Part shown: positions 53,490 to 63,987 of the stretch, piece by piece
Layout of the letters: each line of letters starts with the position of its first letter
Numbering within the stretch: position 1 is the stretch's first letter
Assembly: GCA_031216445.1 (NCBI GenBank)
Contig: CM062202.1
Location: forward strand, 19,677,501-19,741,500
From: Lateolabrax maculatus
Taxonomy: Eukaryota > Chordata > Actinopteri > Acropomatiformes > Lateolabracidae
Direction of reading: 5' to 3'
DNA: 64,000 nt
Translations under genes and position numbers: made by a program
Notes under the pieces: model-generated
What the model was told of the DNA's origin: nothing
What the model saw: only the letters and a program-made list of their open reading frames with translations
Databases searched by the model: none

Positions 53490-53610
53490 CTATAATGATA
53501 ATACTTAAATAGTATAGAAAAACTAGTATAATAATAGTATATTAGTATATAGTACTATTAAATACCAATGTTATATAGCATGGAATAATAATAGTACATA
53601 AATTAATCAA
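53490..53610. repeat. AT-rich degenerate repeat (ATAGTAT/AGTATA words)
   Basis: Many imperfect copies of AATAGTAT, TAGTATA and their complements over 120 bp (for example CTAGTATAATAATAGTATAT). Low complexity, may pair with itself; could act as a breakpoint or matrix-attachment-like DNA. No coding content. Confidence 0.5.
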
Positions 53611-53639
53611 AACAGTAACACCACACACAATCATGAAAT

Positions 53640-55559
53640 CTTTGTTCACATATATTTTATAACATTTTGAAGTACATTAAGTACATTTTAGAAATAGAAG
53701 CTACAGTTTATAAAACCTTTCCAGCAGAAATCATTGATGGGCCAGCATCAGCCTTTTTTTCTCTAGCAGACAGGTCTATTTTCTGTATAAAAAAAGAATA
53801 AAAAACAAAAACAAAACCAAAAAAAAAAAAAATCGCTACATTATTTTGTCCTGCGCTACCTTTAAATTCCCATGAAAGCACCAGCTGTCTGCGTCTCTTG
53901 TCTTTTATAAAATATAAATTATTGAAAAATATTCAAATGTTTGTGAACTAAATACAATAAAAATGATCTCATAACAAAAATACAGAGACACTATAAAATA
54001 TACAAAAAAAACAACATCCAAAACAAAAAAGGTTTTCCTTCTGAATCCATACTGAGATATGCATATGCCACAAACTACTGGTGTGTATACACTTGCCGGA
54101 CTAAGGTTAATTAATACATAAGACCTGCAGTAGATTGTAATCTGTGACGTTTAACAATTTTCCTGACAAAATAATTTCAAAACATTAACATTTTAGGTAA
54201 CAAAATGTTTTCTTTTAGCACATTAATCTTACGAAACCAACCATACTAATATTATGACCTTGTGTAGGGGGAAAAAATAAAACTTTTTTCAGGGCACTGA
54301 CAACCATTATAATTACATTTAAAAATCTGTAAAGCTCTCTGTAACATAAACCACTGACATTAGTAAAAGAACCTGAACAAGACGAAAGAAAAACAGTGTT
54401 TTGAAATGTTGAAATCAACATGCAGAAAAGAATGAAAGTACAGTGCAGCTTATTACTAATTCATTTGTAGAATTCTTTGTGTCAGGTGACAATGGGTGAG
54501 GGTTTGTGAGTGTCAGTGCTTGATGTTGGTGGACAAGCTTTTGTTACCAATTAAACATTATGAACATATACAGCATCTCTTTTCTACACTCAGTGGGAAA
54601 CCCAGATCAGCCAATGCATTTCTCTTGGTCCTAAAGCTATGTGCTTTCCAACATATTAACAAACGACAAAAGAAAAGTCAACACTTTCCAAAAATGTGAG
54701 AGAATTCTGGTCCCTGTCTTCCAACACTGTGGACGATACCCGAAGCACCGTGGCCAAAGACCTCACATGGGTTTTGGTTATTATTCCTGCTTTGTCTCTT
54801 GCTTATTTGTGTAATCTGGGTCTCAATAAAGCATTAGGAAATACAATCTGTACAAATAGACATCTCAAAAGCTATTTTCATCCATATGGGTAACATTCAG
54901 CCACTGTAAACAATAACATTGTATTCTAAGATGATATTCCACTTTGGCATTTCCCATAAGGCCAGTGTACAGCCACTGTTCCCACTGTTGGGAGGAAACT
55001 GCTGCCAATTTGCTCAAATGTAACCAGTGAATCTTTATGCATGTATTCTGAGCATACTGCAAAAATATGGGTGGAATCATATGTGAGTTACTCACTATGA
55101 ACTGAATATTATTTTGCTCATAGATAAATAACACAAACTGAACAATGTAATACAAATGTCTGCCACTAGTCCTAAATGTCTCTATTTGCGATGAGGTTAC
55201 AGCTGAAAGCTGCATCCAACCACGATGGCGATGGAAAGTTAAGCACACAACCTGTGTAATGCAGACCTCGAAGCAGTGCCAACTTGCATAATTTCTTTCA
55301 GTCGTTCTCTAACAGACCACACAGGTGATCATCACCTGCAGTTTCCAGATTCATTTCAGTTTCATCTATCCCATCATCTATCCCACAACTTCCAAATCTC
55401 TCTAGTCAACATTTTTCTGTTGTTTGTCCATTTTTCCTACACTGTACCTTCACACTACACTGCAGCTGCTTCCAAATGACCAAAATGTACTGTATAACAC
55501 AAGAAGAAAAAAAAAAATCTGACATTCTTAGGATTTTGTAAAATCACTCCCTCACTTAA
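53640..55559 (-). other. Possible distal 3' UTR of ets1 or intergenic sequence; no gene seen
   Basis: About 1.9 kb without microsatellites or recognisable transposon sequence. In ets1 sense it is AT-rich, with T-rich runs (complement of 53795-53835) and weaker TATAAA-type signals near 53655, 53708 and 53905, but no AATAAA. It could be the far end of a long ets1 3' UTR, as in mammals, or plain intergenic DNA. Short open frames here have no recognisable protein character. Confidence 0.3.
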
Positions 55560-55571
55560 TTCACTTGTGAT

Positions 55572-55577
55572 TTTATT
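55572..55577 (-). promoter_or_regulatory. Candidate distal polyadenylation signal AATAAA of ets1
   Basis: Plus-strand TTTATT reads AATAAA in ets1 sense, about 1.18 kb past the stop. A GTGAGGGAGTG stretch follows within 40 nt in transcript sense. There is no independent evidence of cleavage here. Confidence 0.35.
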
Positions 55578-56340
55578 GTATAGACAGAAAGACAGACAGA
55601 AGACTATTCAAACACTTCTAAAGCAACACCAACATGGACAGTGAACCGACAAATTATGCATCTAATCTGCACATTAAACAACTCTTCTTACCAAAGACTC
55701 CTGAATTTCCCCACATAGATTGTCTACAGTTTGCTAATACTGGTGGTATATGCAAAAAACGCATAAGTTTCAGTCACAATATGTGTCTCTAACACGGTGG
55801 CAAACATGTACGTAAAGGTGAAAGCGTCAGTTTCAAAAGCAACGGCTACTTTCAGTTGTCTGTCTATCAGACACTCTGGGTATGAGTAATCCTACCAGGT
55901 CCTCACACCCTACTTAGCACAGGGCCGGTATCTAGTGTTGTCTGATAACGATTCAGCACATTTCAGTTAAAGGCTCCTAGAGAACAGAACAGTTAAACAT
56001 GGCATCTAATGTTTGGTTCCACTGTAATACCTTCATCGACAATTTAAGAAAAAAAAAAAAATCTTCCCAATATATGCCTGGTAGGTTTACACTGGGTGTT
56101 CTGAACATCAATAATATAATACTGGCACAAGCATACGCTCCTCAGACAACAAATCAGAAACAACACTTTTTGGTCCAAGCTGAAAGCTCTCTATTTGCCA
56201 AAGAGAAACAGTGAGCATGTATGTAAATATGACATTATACCTTCCTTGGTTCGGTTTTTACATTTTGGCAACCGTTTTTTTTTTTCTTCGCGGGAACTTT
56301 CCACCCACTCTCTGTTTACCCCAACAATGACATGAATCAT

Positions 56341-56346
56341 TTTATT
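56341..56346 (-). promoter_or_regulatory. Candidate proximal polyadenylation signal AATAAA of ets1
   Basis: Plus-strand TTTATT reads AATAAA in ets1 sense, 412-417 nt past the stop codon. The following 40 nt in transcript sense include a moderately GU-rich stretch (GTCATTGTTGGGGT), as expected for a downstream element. Use of this site would give a short 3' UTR. Confidence 0.4.
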
Positions 56347-56484
56347 TTGCTCTTTTTCTCGGTTCTCTCAGACTTTCTGTCTTGGTCCTCTTGTCTCCCC
56401 GCTGTGCAACTTAGGCAGAACGGAACCTGAACTCTACCCGATAGCGCTCCATCTGCCTCGAGCTGCTAAATAATACCGGTACAT

Positions 56485-56528
56485 ATCACACATACGCACG
56501 TTCACACACACATGCACGCACACACATC
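56485..56528 (-). repeat. GU-rich (imperfect CA/TG) stretch in the ets1 3' UTR
   Basis: Plus strand shows an imperfect CACA/ACGC repeat; in ets1 transcript sense this is an imperfect UGUGUG/UGCGUG element. GU-rich elements of this kind can bind CELF-type proteins; that role is inference only. Confidence 0.5.
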
Positions 56529-56757
56529 TCAAATGCAACAGGGTATGAATACAGGCTTTTGGCTTGTGCCTTCTTTTTAAAATATGGTCTGAGAGACAGG
56601 AGCTTGAAGTTGACAAAGACCACAATTAGTCATTAAAAACACTTTGGTCCCCAAAAAAACGGTTTAGCGACTCTATCAAACAGTTAAGACCACTTTATGA
56701 GCCACAGTCCAAGTGGCTCCTTAACTTTTGTCTTCTCTTCCTTTTTCTTCTTTGCTT

Positions 56758-56973
56758 TCACTCGTCCGTATCGGGCTTTACGTCCAACATTGCATGGAGC
56801 TCCTCGGGAGTGTACCCCAGCAGGCTTTTTAAGTCACAGACAAAGCGGTAGACGTAGCGTTTCCCTGATGTCTTGTGGATGATATTCTTGTCATAGTAGT
56901 AGCGCAGGCCACGGCTCAGCTTCTCATAGTTCATCTTGGGCTTGTTTTTCCTCTTGCCCCACCTCCGAGCAAC
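56758..56973 (-). CDS. ets1: ets1 terminal coding exon: DNA-recognition helix, wing, C-terminal inhibitory helices and stop (about residues 371-441)
   Basis: The acceptor is TGCGTTGTGTTAG before GTTGCTCGG; coding continues for 71 codons to TGA at 56758-56760. The protein starts VARRWGKRKNKPKMNYEKL, followed by SRGLRYYYDKNIIHK, whose two arginines contact the GGAA core, then SGKRYVYRFVCDL (the last beta strands) and LLGYTPEELHAMLDVKPDTDE (helices H4/H5, part of the autoinhibitory module). The exon ends at the same residue count as human ETS1 (441), so the C-terminus is full length. The stop is followed directly by the 3' untranslated region. Differences from human are few (HKTSG for HKTAG, DLKS for DLQS, DTDE for DADE). 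Confidence 0.98.
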   Translation of the reverse strand, partial: VARRWGKRKNKPKMNYEKLSRGLRYYYDKNIIHKTSGKRYVYRFVCDLKSLLGYTPEELHAMLDVKPDTDE

Positions 56974-59900
56974 CTAACACAACGCAGGGAATAAGCGTGT
57001 CAAGGTGATTCGTGACACATGAAAAAATAATAGAACCACAACAAAGTTCAGTTTCAAATCAAAGCCACGTTTGTTTGTTTTTTTTTTTTTTTAATCTGGA
57101 AATCATGAGAATGTGATCATCTAAATTGTAACTGCTGAACTTTCTAAGTAATTTTGAAATGAAACACTGCTAATGCAAAACCAGCTAAGTTAACCTAAAA
57201 AGATTGACGGAGCCAAACAAGGCATGCAAACGTTTTTACAAAGTCAGTAGACATCTTGTTCATCTGGCTAACTACTTAAGACCTCCCAGCACGTGCTCCA
57301 GTGACCAGCGGGGTCACGGCCTCTCACCTCATCTGGGTCAGAAAGCTTGAACTCCCAGCCATCGCCTGTCCAGCTGATGAAGGACTGGCAAGACTTGTCG
57401 GTCAGCAGCTCCAGAAGAAACTGCCACAGCTGGATGGGGCCGCTGCCTGCAGAACAGATGGGAGAGGGAGAGAAGGTGTGCATGTTTTTTTAAAAAAATA
57501 TATATATACAGAGAAGACACATGTTGTTGGTGTAGACACTGGTTGGTGTGTGGATTTAATATACTAAGTGTTAGCTCGGGGCAAATATAACAAGATCCAG
57601 ACTTGTACATTATCAAGTTCTGCAGTCCTATCATTAATTCAATGCTCATGAGTACTGTATTGTATACACAAATAAATTGCATCTATGGTATGTTGGCGCT
57701 AAATAAAACACAAGAGTGGACATCTTTAGGGGAGTTTAGAGTTTAAAAAAAAGTGAGGAACATTGCATAAACTGTGAAAAATAAATATACTGTTAATGCA
57801 CTGCAAGGGGAAGTGGAGATTGAAAATCCTTAAAAAGTGACAGTCAGGACCAAAGGAGGAATATATCTCTACAGTGTGTGCTTCTGCTATGTATGAACGT
57901 GTTAAATATTTATGCCAATTATTCACTTGTGTCTGAAGAGGGACAAAGTAAACCTCCTAATATAGGTCATACTAAAGGACAGCAGTGGAACCAAATGTCT
58001 TCCTAAATACAACAGTCCCATTCATTATGTATTCCCTTGTCTGGACAGTTGCCCTGTGCAGTATGTGAATCTAGAGTCTGTGTCTGTACGAGTTCCATAC
58101 TGATGAAATCATTAGTTTAAAATAAGAGGGGCTGCCTTCAGGCTTCAGCAACACATCTTAGGGACTTGAATACAGACTGTGTGTGAGAAACAGAGTGGTT
58201 GCTAAGTCATCTGTGATGTTATAATGGATTACATTTTTCATGTCTAAAAAGTAAAATACTAACCTGCTAAAACTAAACTCCAGCGCTATTACAACAGCTT
58301 ATTACAGCGAGTGGAAAAAAAGGAGGGAAAGCAGAACAAAGACAACCAAAAAAAAAAAAGGCTGGTCTTGACTCTGAACTAGATTCACTGCAGTACACTT
58401 TGATCTTGTGGTTTTTCAGCATATACACTAACCCCCCCACTTTTGAGGCTCGCATGTAGAAGTCACACCTGCCTATGCAGCACACCGCCCCAGCAAAACT
58501 GAAGCCAAGCAAAAGTCACCTCTCTTGAGTGCCTCAGAAAACCAAATGTACGCTTATACAACACAAACAAAAGCTTTCAGGGAAACAGACGTGTGGGTTG
58601 AACACTTGAAGTGGTGCTTGCGAGCCCTATTTACTCCTGCTAGGATTGGAGAAGGTGCATGACAACAGCCACCCCGACTTTGGAAAAGAAGTGGCTGTGC
58701 AACACTGGGTCTCTTTCAGACAGAAAGCTTTGAATCGCATTCCAAAAGTCTGCTACTGTAACAGCGAGCCCACATAAGGGTGATACAGTGCCCGTTTACC
58801 AGCCCCCTGTGCTCTCACGCCAGAATGTAGGCGACCCTTTGACAAAAAAAAAAAAAAAAAAGTTTCCAAAAATATGTTACAAGCCTCCATGCACAATGGG
58901 CCTCATTGAAATAGCATACAGTGTGGTGAAAGGGTGGGTGGGTGGGTGGGGGGAATGGCTTGCATTCACGGCAGCGTTAAGTATCTGACCCATGGCACGC
59001 TAAGTGAGTCTCGAGCATATGTAGCTATGGCAAGAAGGCTGGGCCTGTGATTGGGGCTGCAACTGAGGATTAATTTATGTATTATTTTTTGTAAATGCAA
59101 AATATTAATAACACATTGTAAATACTGAATATTTGAAAAGCTGAAAACAGCTAATATGTAGTGTTTTAACTTGGTGAATGACTTAACAATGAATCATCAA
59201 CAAGATTACCAATTTTTACCACTCGACTAAATCTAGTCCCGATGCAAATTTAGTGCTTCAGTGTGAGGCGAGTATCACGATGCAGACTGAGAGTTCAGCA
59301 TGTTATAGGGCTGCCTGATGTTACTGTAGACAGAGGTGTAAATGGCAAATTGTCACAGGAAACCACAGAGATGACAACTGGAGCTTCACTTATCTCTCTG
59401 CAGCCTTATCAGGCTCCCTGTCCTCGCTACAAGTGTCACCTGCCACCCCGTGACTGGGACAGGAAGCCGAGCAGAGCAAGCTGTCAAGCTGTCATAAACA
59501 GCGATTTGGAATTTTACAAAAGTCTGTCTCTTAATTTTGAGGTTTGATTCTTTTTCTTTTTTTTTTCTTTGGGGGGGGTGTTGAGGTTTCTCTCTCTCTT
59601 GCTCTCCCTTTTGTCCTCTATTTCTTCATCCACCCACACATGTGCACGCACACATGTACACTCAAAAAATGCTTCCATCTCTAAAGCACTACCCTCTCCA
59701 TACGCTGCTGCTAATAACAACCAGAGCAGGCTGCATGACATTTTTCTCTTCCAGGAAAGTAAGGGTAGTTTAGCATGTTTCTTTTTTTTCTTTTTTTTTT
59801 TTCATTTTTTCTCTCCCTTTTCCCATTGTGTAAAAGCTCAGAGGAAGCACATTCTCCTCAGTGAGAATACATTACAATGCATTAGGCGGGAAAGACTCGG

Positions 59901-62900
59901 CAGGCTTTCACACATGAGCTCTTTGGAGTCATCTATCCTGTCCTCATAACTGATACGTGTCAGACGTCAAGATTGAAGCGGTAAATGGAGTCAGAGTGCT
60001 ACGGTGTACATTTGAAAAGGTTTTGGAAGAAGATATTTTTCACATGCTCAGGTTAATATTACATATTTTTGTGAAAGCTAATTTCATGAAGACAGATGTT
60101 GTGATAGCTTGTTGAAAAACTCCTCATCAAACTAAAACGTACATGAATTTCAGAAGGTGTAAAGATCTCTCTTGTTCATCCAGAATGTTTATCTGGTCAG
60201 TAATGAGAGCTGTTTACATCTGACTATATCTGCATCATATTTTTTGTTATCCATTTATTTTCAGTTTCTTAGTTCAGTCCACTTTTGTCAAATACGGTGC
60301 AGGGAGCAACACAGCCTCTAATGGTCACTAGAGAGGCTTTTAAACTGTGACTTACTCTTCATTATTTGATTTTATGTACATTACAACATCTTTCAAACAT
60401 CAGTACGAATGAAGGACTCATTGTTCTTTAAGCGGCTTTTGAACGGATGACCAATAAATTTGCACATACCAACATACTAAAAGTCTGTTGATATCTGATG
60501 TATGCATTGTTAATGACGCTGAGACATTTGCTTGGATTTCCCCTTTTCCAATGCTGGCAATCTTGCAGCCTTGTGACTTTAATTTAAACATGGCTGAAAA
60601 AGTCCCAAACACTTGGGACGTCTCACTTGGAACACAGTGTCTACACTGTAACTGTTCAATTCTCTGTTCCTTATTTTACAGAGCAATGTATGTCACACAC
60701 CTCAAACTAAACTCCAGGTTTAATATGTATTTTAATATGTATTTTCTTATGCAAAGCACAATTTGGAAAGTATCATTTTCATGTGTTAATACAATATTTA
60801 ATATTAAGAAGCAGTTTCTACAGTACAAAAAGTTTTTTATATCCATTCCCTATGTCCCTCGGATCATATAATTATAGAGGCAGCACTTATGGCTCAGTGT
60901 TAACGTACATATCCTGGTAAACTGTTAAAAGTAGTAACAGTAGTAGTTCTTTCATGCACCTTTTTCAGACCAAAAACCATGACAGTTGCTAAAATAGTGC
61001 ATTTGCTTTAGAAGACTTTGCAAATATCACCACATCTTACTCAACTTGGAGAACATACATACACCAGCTCTTTGAGCATGTACGTGTATGGAGATGCCTC
61101 ATGAGATGAAGAGATAATTTTACTCTGCTGTTATGTGCAGGGGCAGGCATCATTTCTATATTTCACCAGGGTTGCTAGGACGACCTGGAAAAAATAGGTT
61201 GAGATGCGGGCTGCAGATAACAAGGAGGTAGATGAGAAATGAAGACCGAACAAAAGAGTGCAAAAGATAGAGAGAGAAAAATAAGAAAAAGGTACGAGCT
61301 AAACCTATTTTGTTTCCTGTAATGTGCATGACTCGGGCTGCAAGGGTAAAAGGTGTTGTTTACTTTTTTCTTTTAATCTAAAAGCGGTGCATTAAAGCAA
61401 CCCTCCAGATCTGGGGCTTTTGCAGAGCATCAACAAGTGTGTTACAGCTGCACTGAATTTTATTCCCGATAGAACTGGTGGCAGGAACTAAGTTCTGCAT
61501 CTTTTGAGAATATTCAACCTGAATTACAAAAAAAGAGCAGCCATGCAAATAATAGTTTGGGTTTAATTTGCCCAGACATTGCCCAATACATTCTGTGAAA
61601 AATACATCTTAATTTATCTCTTTATGGTTATTCAATTTAATTCAGTATTTCAAAACTATGGTGTTTTTTTCATAATGAAAAACAAATGACATGCAGATAC
61701 TATCAGGAATATTCATAAACCAACATTATTATTTAACTGTACTTATGACCATGTTTTAGCTCACTTTCATATGTATAGTTAATTATAAAACTATACTAAA
61801 TTAATAAATAATAAAGCTCTACATTTTGTTGCATTCTGTAACTATTAAAATGAATAATGGATGGATTAGGTTTAGGTGTACTAGTACCAAGGCCCTTGGA
61901 TTGTGCATGCTGCATACTGTGCATGATGGCAAGCTTACTGGCACACTGAAATGGAACAGAGCTATGATTAATGTTATTGGTTACCCTGTGCTTTTCCTGC
62001 TGTGACATTTTAAAAAAAAAAATGTCTGCTGTGGGAAAGGTGCATAAAATGCTGCAGCACTTTTGGAGGTAGGACTCTATACATAATTCTAATGTATAAA
62101 CTATGACCTGTAGACGTCTTACCTGTGTATCCTGCCAGTGCCGCTGCTGGAATGACGGGTTTATCCTTGCTGAGGTCTGAGCGCTCCCTCACATAGTCTT
62201 TGAAAGTGCCCTTGGGCTTGTGGCCATGCAAAGCAGTGGGGTAGTCTTCCGAGTCGAAGCTGTCGTATGAAGGTACCCGCTGCAGGCTGCTGAATGAAGA
62301 CTGGCTGCTCCATGACTGGGTCAATCGGTCACAGCTCTCAAAGCTCTCGATGCTCTCAAAGGAGTCCTGGCCACCGAGCTTACCTGTGGAGGAAGGACGA
62401 GGGGAAATGGCAAGAGAGAGAAGTAAAGTTGTTACAACAGAGCAAACTGTAAATTGTATAGCACGTCACATTTTAAAAACTCTCAGATATTTGTATTATG
62501 GATGACTTTCTAACTCTGCTTTTCCTCTATAAAAACCTCTATATGAACACACGTGTAGCTATTTTTTAATGTGATACTCTATGTGATGCATGCAAAAAAA
62601 TGATTGTATGTTTTCTGTAGTATTTGACGAAAGAGCAATATTAATGAAAGCGACATAAGCAACACCTTAGCAGTAAATTACGCTCTTTCTTACCAAGCTA
62701 CATAGTTCTGTACATTGCCACCTCATTTCGCGCCTCATTTCCCTTTTACAACCACCATTTGGATTTGATTTTAAATGTAAGACAATCACACAAATTGCCT
62801 TGCTATTTTTGACCTTGAGAAAGATAAGAGGCGTCTTTCAATGGTGAGTCATTATCAAATGACAGATAATGCAGCGCCACGATTGATGCCGAAATCTTCA

Positions 62901-63987
62901 ACTGCTGAAATTGAAGCCACATGTGGATACCAGTTGTGCTCCAACATACTTTCCCACGTTGGGAGAGCACAACGCAACACTCAAAGGCTTGGTATGTGTG
63001 ATGCATGGGGATTGGACCTCATACCTTGCAGGCAAATGCTTAGAGCACTGGCGGGAGGCTTGTACAGTGTACATGGCACATGCTATTCATTTATACAGCT
63101 GGGGATTTGTGAGAAAAAAAATCCTAGCTTTATGGCTATAAATGTCAACCATGCTGTTAATTCCTCTGTAAACTATCACTAGGAGAGAAAAACAAGCCTG
63201 CGCATTCAGAAAAGCAAACAGTTTCATGAGAAAACCCCACGCTTACCAACTGAGGATGACACCTCTATCTCCTTACCAAGAAGGTTGAGTCGAGGGAAAA
63301 AAAAAAATTCTTGAAGGTTACACCACTTAAACTGCTTTACATAAAGGACAGGCGGCAAGAGAACACGTTGTGGCTTTGGTTCGTGTATCGTTCTGACAAA
63401 AACAATAGAGTTTGTTATTTTTCCCAACCCAGTCTAGAGTGTATGCATGAACCACAAACCAACCAGAGGGCCTGCTTTTCTTCTCTTCTAATACATTCAC
63501 TCTGATGTGGCATGACAAGATTCTGGTAGCTTCAGCACAATCACACGCACCCAAGCACCCAAACAAACACTTAGAATTTTCATGCACGCACACATGCATG
63601 CACATTTGGACACATTTATCCAACACTCAATCCAAACAAACTCTTGATTACAACAGAAATGCAGCACATTCTTCACTGCAATGCTCCTCACTGTGCTTGA
63701 ATCGCAACTATATTTCTCATATCAAGTGTCTGAACCCTCACCTCTGCTAAGGCGTCCCACACACATGTTGTCAGGGGATACCACCTCCTGCTTGACAGAG
63801 AAGTAGTCCCCCTGCAGTGGGTTGAGGGGTGTGTCCCGTAGGATGACAGCAGGGTATTCACTCTCATACTTAAGCGTCAGCAATTCCTCTGAGCTGATGG
63901 GATGAAGTGTCTGGTAAGACTCTGTGATGAAGCCGGGCTCTGAGTATTCAGAAGGAGGGACACACTGAGCATGCTCAACACCATAGC
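56758..63987 (-). CDS. ets1: ets1, 3' part: four coding exons of the ETS-1 transcription factor (5' exons outside the window)
   Basis: Coding sequence is the join of 63987-63742, 62383-62123, 57446-57328 and 56973-56758 on the minus strand, 842 nt, about 280 residues. ETS-1 is a nuclear transcription factor that binds GGAA/T cores and acts in endothelial, blood, neural crest and immune development downstream of Ras/MAPK signalling. The window encodes the end of the transactivation region, the serine-rich and autoinhibitory segment, the complete winged-helix ETS domain and the C-terminus. Assigning the final residue to human position 441 puts the two recognition-helix arginines of RGLRYYY at 391 and 394, as in human ETS1. 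ETS-1 rather than ETS-2 is indicated by YGVEHAQCVPPSE, KLSDPDE and the C-terminal HAMLDVKPDTDE. The exons carrying the N-terminal MAPK site and Pointed domain must lie beyond 64000. No frameshift or internal stop is seen. Gene identity is very secure; a teleost a/b paralogue status cannot be judged. Confidence 0.97.
56974..57327 (-). other. ets1: ets1 last intron (354 nt)
   Basis: GT-AG intron splitting the ETS domain between residues E370 and V371, at the same codon-phase-0 position implied by the vertebrate protein. It contains an internal T run around 57075-57092 on the plus strand. No other feature is seen. Confidence 0.95.
57328..57446 (-). CDS. ets1: ets1 exon encoding the N-terminal half of the ETS domain (about residues 331-370)
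   Basis: The acceptor is CATCTGTTCTGCAG before GCAGCGG; the donor is CCAGATGAG before GTGAGAGG. The exon is 119 nt and its last codon is complete (GAG). It encodes GSGPIQLWQFLLELL, then SFISWTGDGWEFKLSDPDE: helix 1 and the first beta strands of the winged helix-turn-helix. The tryptophans of LWQFL and of SWTGDGWEF belong to the set of conserved ETS-domain tryptophans in the hydrophobic core. ETS-2 usually has KLADPDE at the end of this exon, whereas this sequence has KLSDPDE, supporting ets1. The next exon follows after a short 354-nt intron. Confidence 0.97.
57447..62122 (-). other. ets1: ets1 intron between exon VII and the ETS-domain exons (4,676 nt)
   Basis: GT-AG intron with both flanking exons secure. 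It contains a poly(A) run (58844-58861, plus strand), a strong G-quadruplex motif (58932-58953), T- and CT-rich tracts around 59548-59620 and 59780-59822, and an exact 12-bp tandem duplication at 60719-60742. No cryptic coding exon is evident. This is the intron whose acceptor choice decides exon VII inclusion together with the 1,358-nt intron upstream. Confidence 0.9.
58932..58953 (+). other. Canonical G-quadruplex motif in an ets1 intron
   Basis: Four GGG blocks separated by single T loops, followed by a G6 block. Single-nucleotide T loops give some of the most stable parallel quadruplexes known. The G-rich strand is the template strand of ets1, so a folded structure would form in DNA ahead of RNA polymerase rather than in the RNA. 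Confidence 0.7.
62123..62383 (-). CDS. ets1: ets1 exon VII equivalent: serine-rich region and N-terminal inhibitory helices (about residues 244-331)
   Basis: The exon is 261 nt, with acceptor CCTTCCTCCACAG before GTAAGCTC and donor GGATACACAG before GTAAG. It starts with KLGGQDSFESIESFES, continues through VPSYDSFDSEDYP, and ends with KPVIPAAALAGYT. The serine-rich part keeps the 3-residue serine spacing of the human CaMKII-type sites (SFESIES, around 251-257; SFDS, around 282-285) whose phosphorylation strengthens autoinhibition of DNA binding. The end of the exon corresponds to the inhibitory helices HI-1 and HI-2 that pack against the ETS domain. In mammals this 261-nt exon is skipped to make the constitutively active p42 isoform. 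Here the length is identical and both borders are phase 1, so skipping would also keep the frame; whether it occurs is not shown by the sequence. Substitutions against human are mostly conservative (for example ERSDLSKDK for human DRADLNKDK). Confidence 0.97.
62384..63741 (-). other. ets1: ets1 intron upstream of exon VII (1,358 nt)
   Basis: GT-AG intron joining RLSRG to KLGGQ across a split glycine codon. It is mostly unique sequence with a small CA-rich patch near 63541-63600 (plus strand). No repeats or secondary exons were recognised. Confidence 0.93.
63742..63987 (-). CDS. ets1: ets1 exon encoding the end of the transactivation region (about residues 162-244)
   Basis: Acceptor on the minus strand is TTTGTGTCTCCAG before GCTATGG; the donor is AGCAGAG followed by GTGAGG. 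The exon is 246 nt, begins with two bases of a split serine codon and ends with one base of a split glycine codon, so both borders are in the same phase. It encodes YGVEHAQCVPPSEYSEP, then SYQTLHPISSEELL, then DYFSVKQEVVSPDNMC, all close to vertebrate ETS-1. VKQE fits the SUMO consensus (hydrophobic-K-x-E) at the place of human lysine 227, a known SUMO site that dampens activation. The region is acidic and tyrosine-rich, as expected for the activation domain. Only 13 nt of the upstream intron (63988-64000) are in the window. Confidence 0.97.

Larger units (their letters stand above)
55560..56757 (-). other. ets1: ets1 3' untranslated region (probable minimum extent; true end uncertain)
   Basis: Sequence directly downstream of the TGA stop on the minus strand, with no splice-supported coding. 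Read in transcript sense it holds a GU-rich stretch (complement of 56485-56528), an AATAAA at the complement of 56341-56346 about 415 nt after the stop, and a second AATAAA at the complement of 55572-55577 about 1.18 kb after the stop. The 3' UTR of mammalian ETS1 is several kb, so the fish transcript may also continue left to about 53.6 kb, where the transcript strand stays T-rich. The boundary given here is only the more distal clear AATAAA. Confidence 0.5.

Noticed and set aside
57338..57682. Minus-strand open frame overlapping the ETS exon in another frame
   Set aside because: It is out of frame with the ETS domain and lacks splice support; the real exon is 57328-57446.
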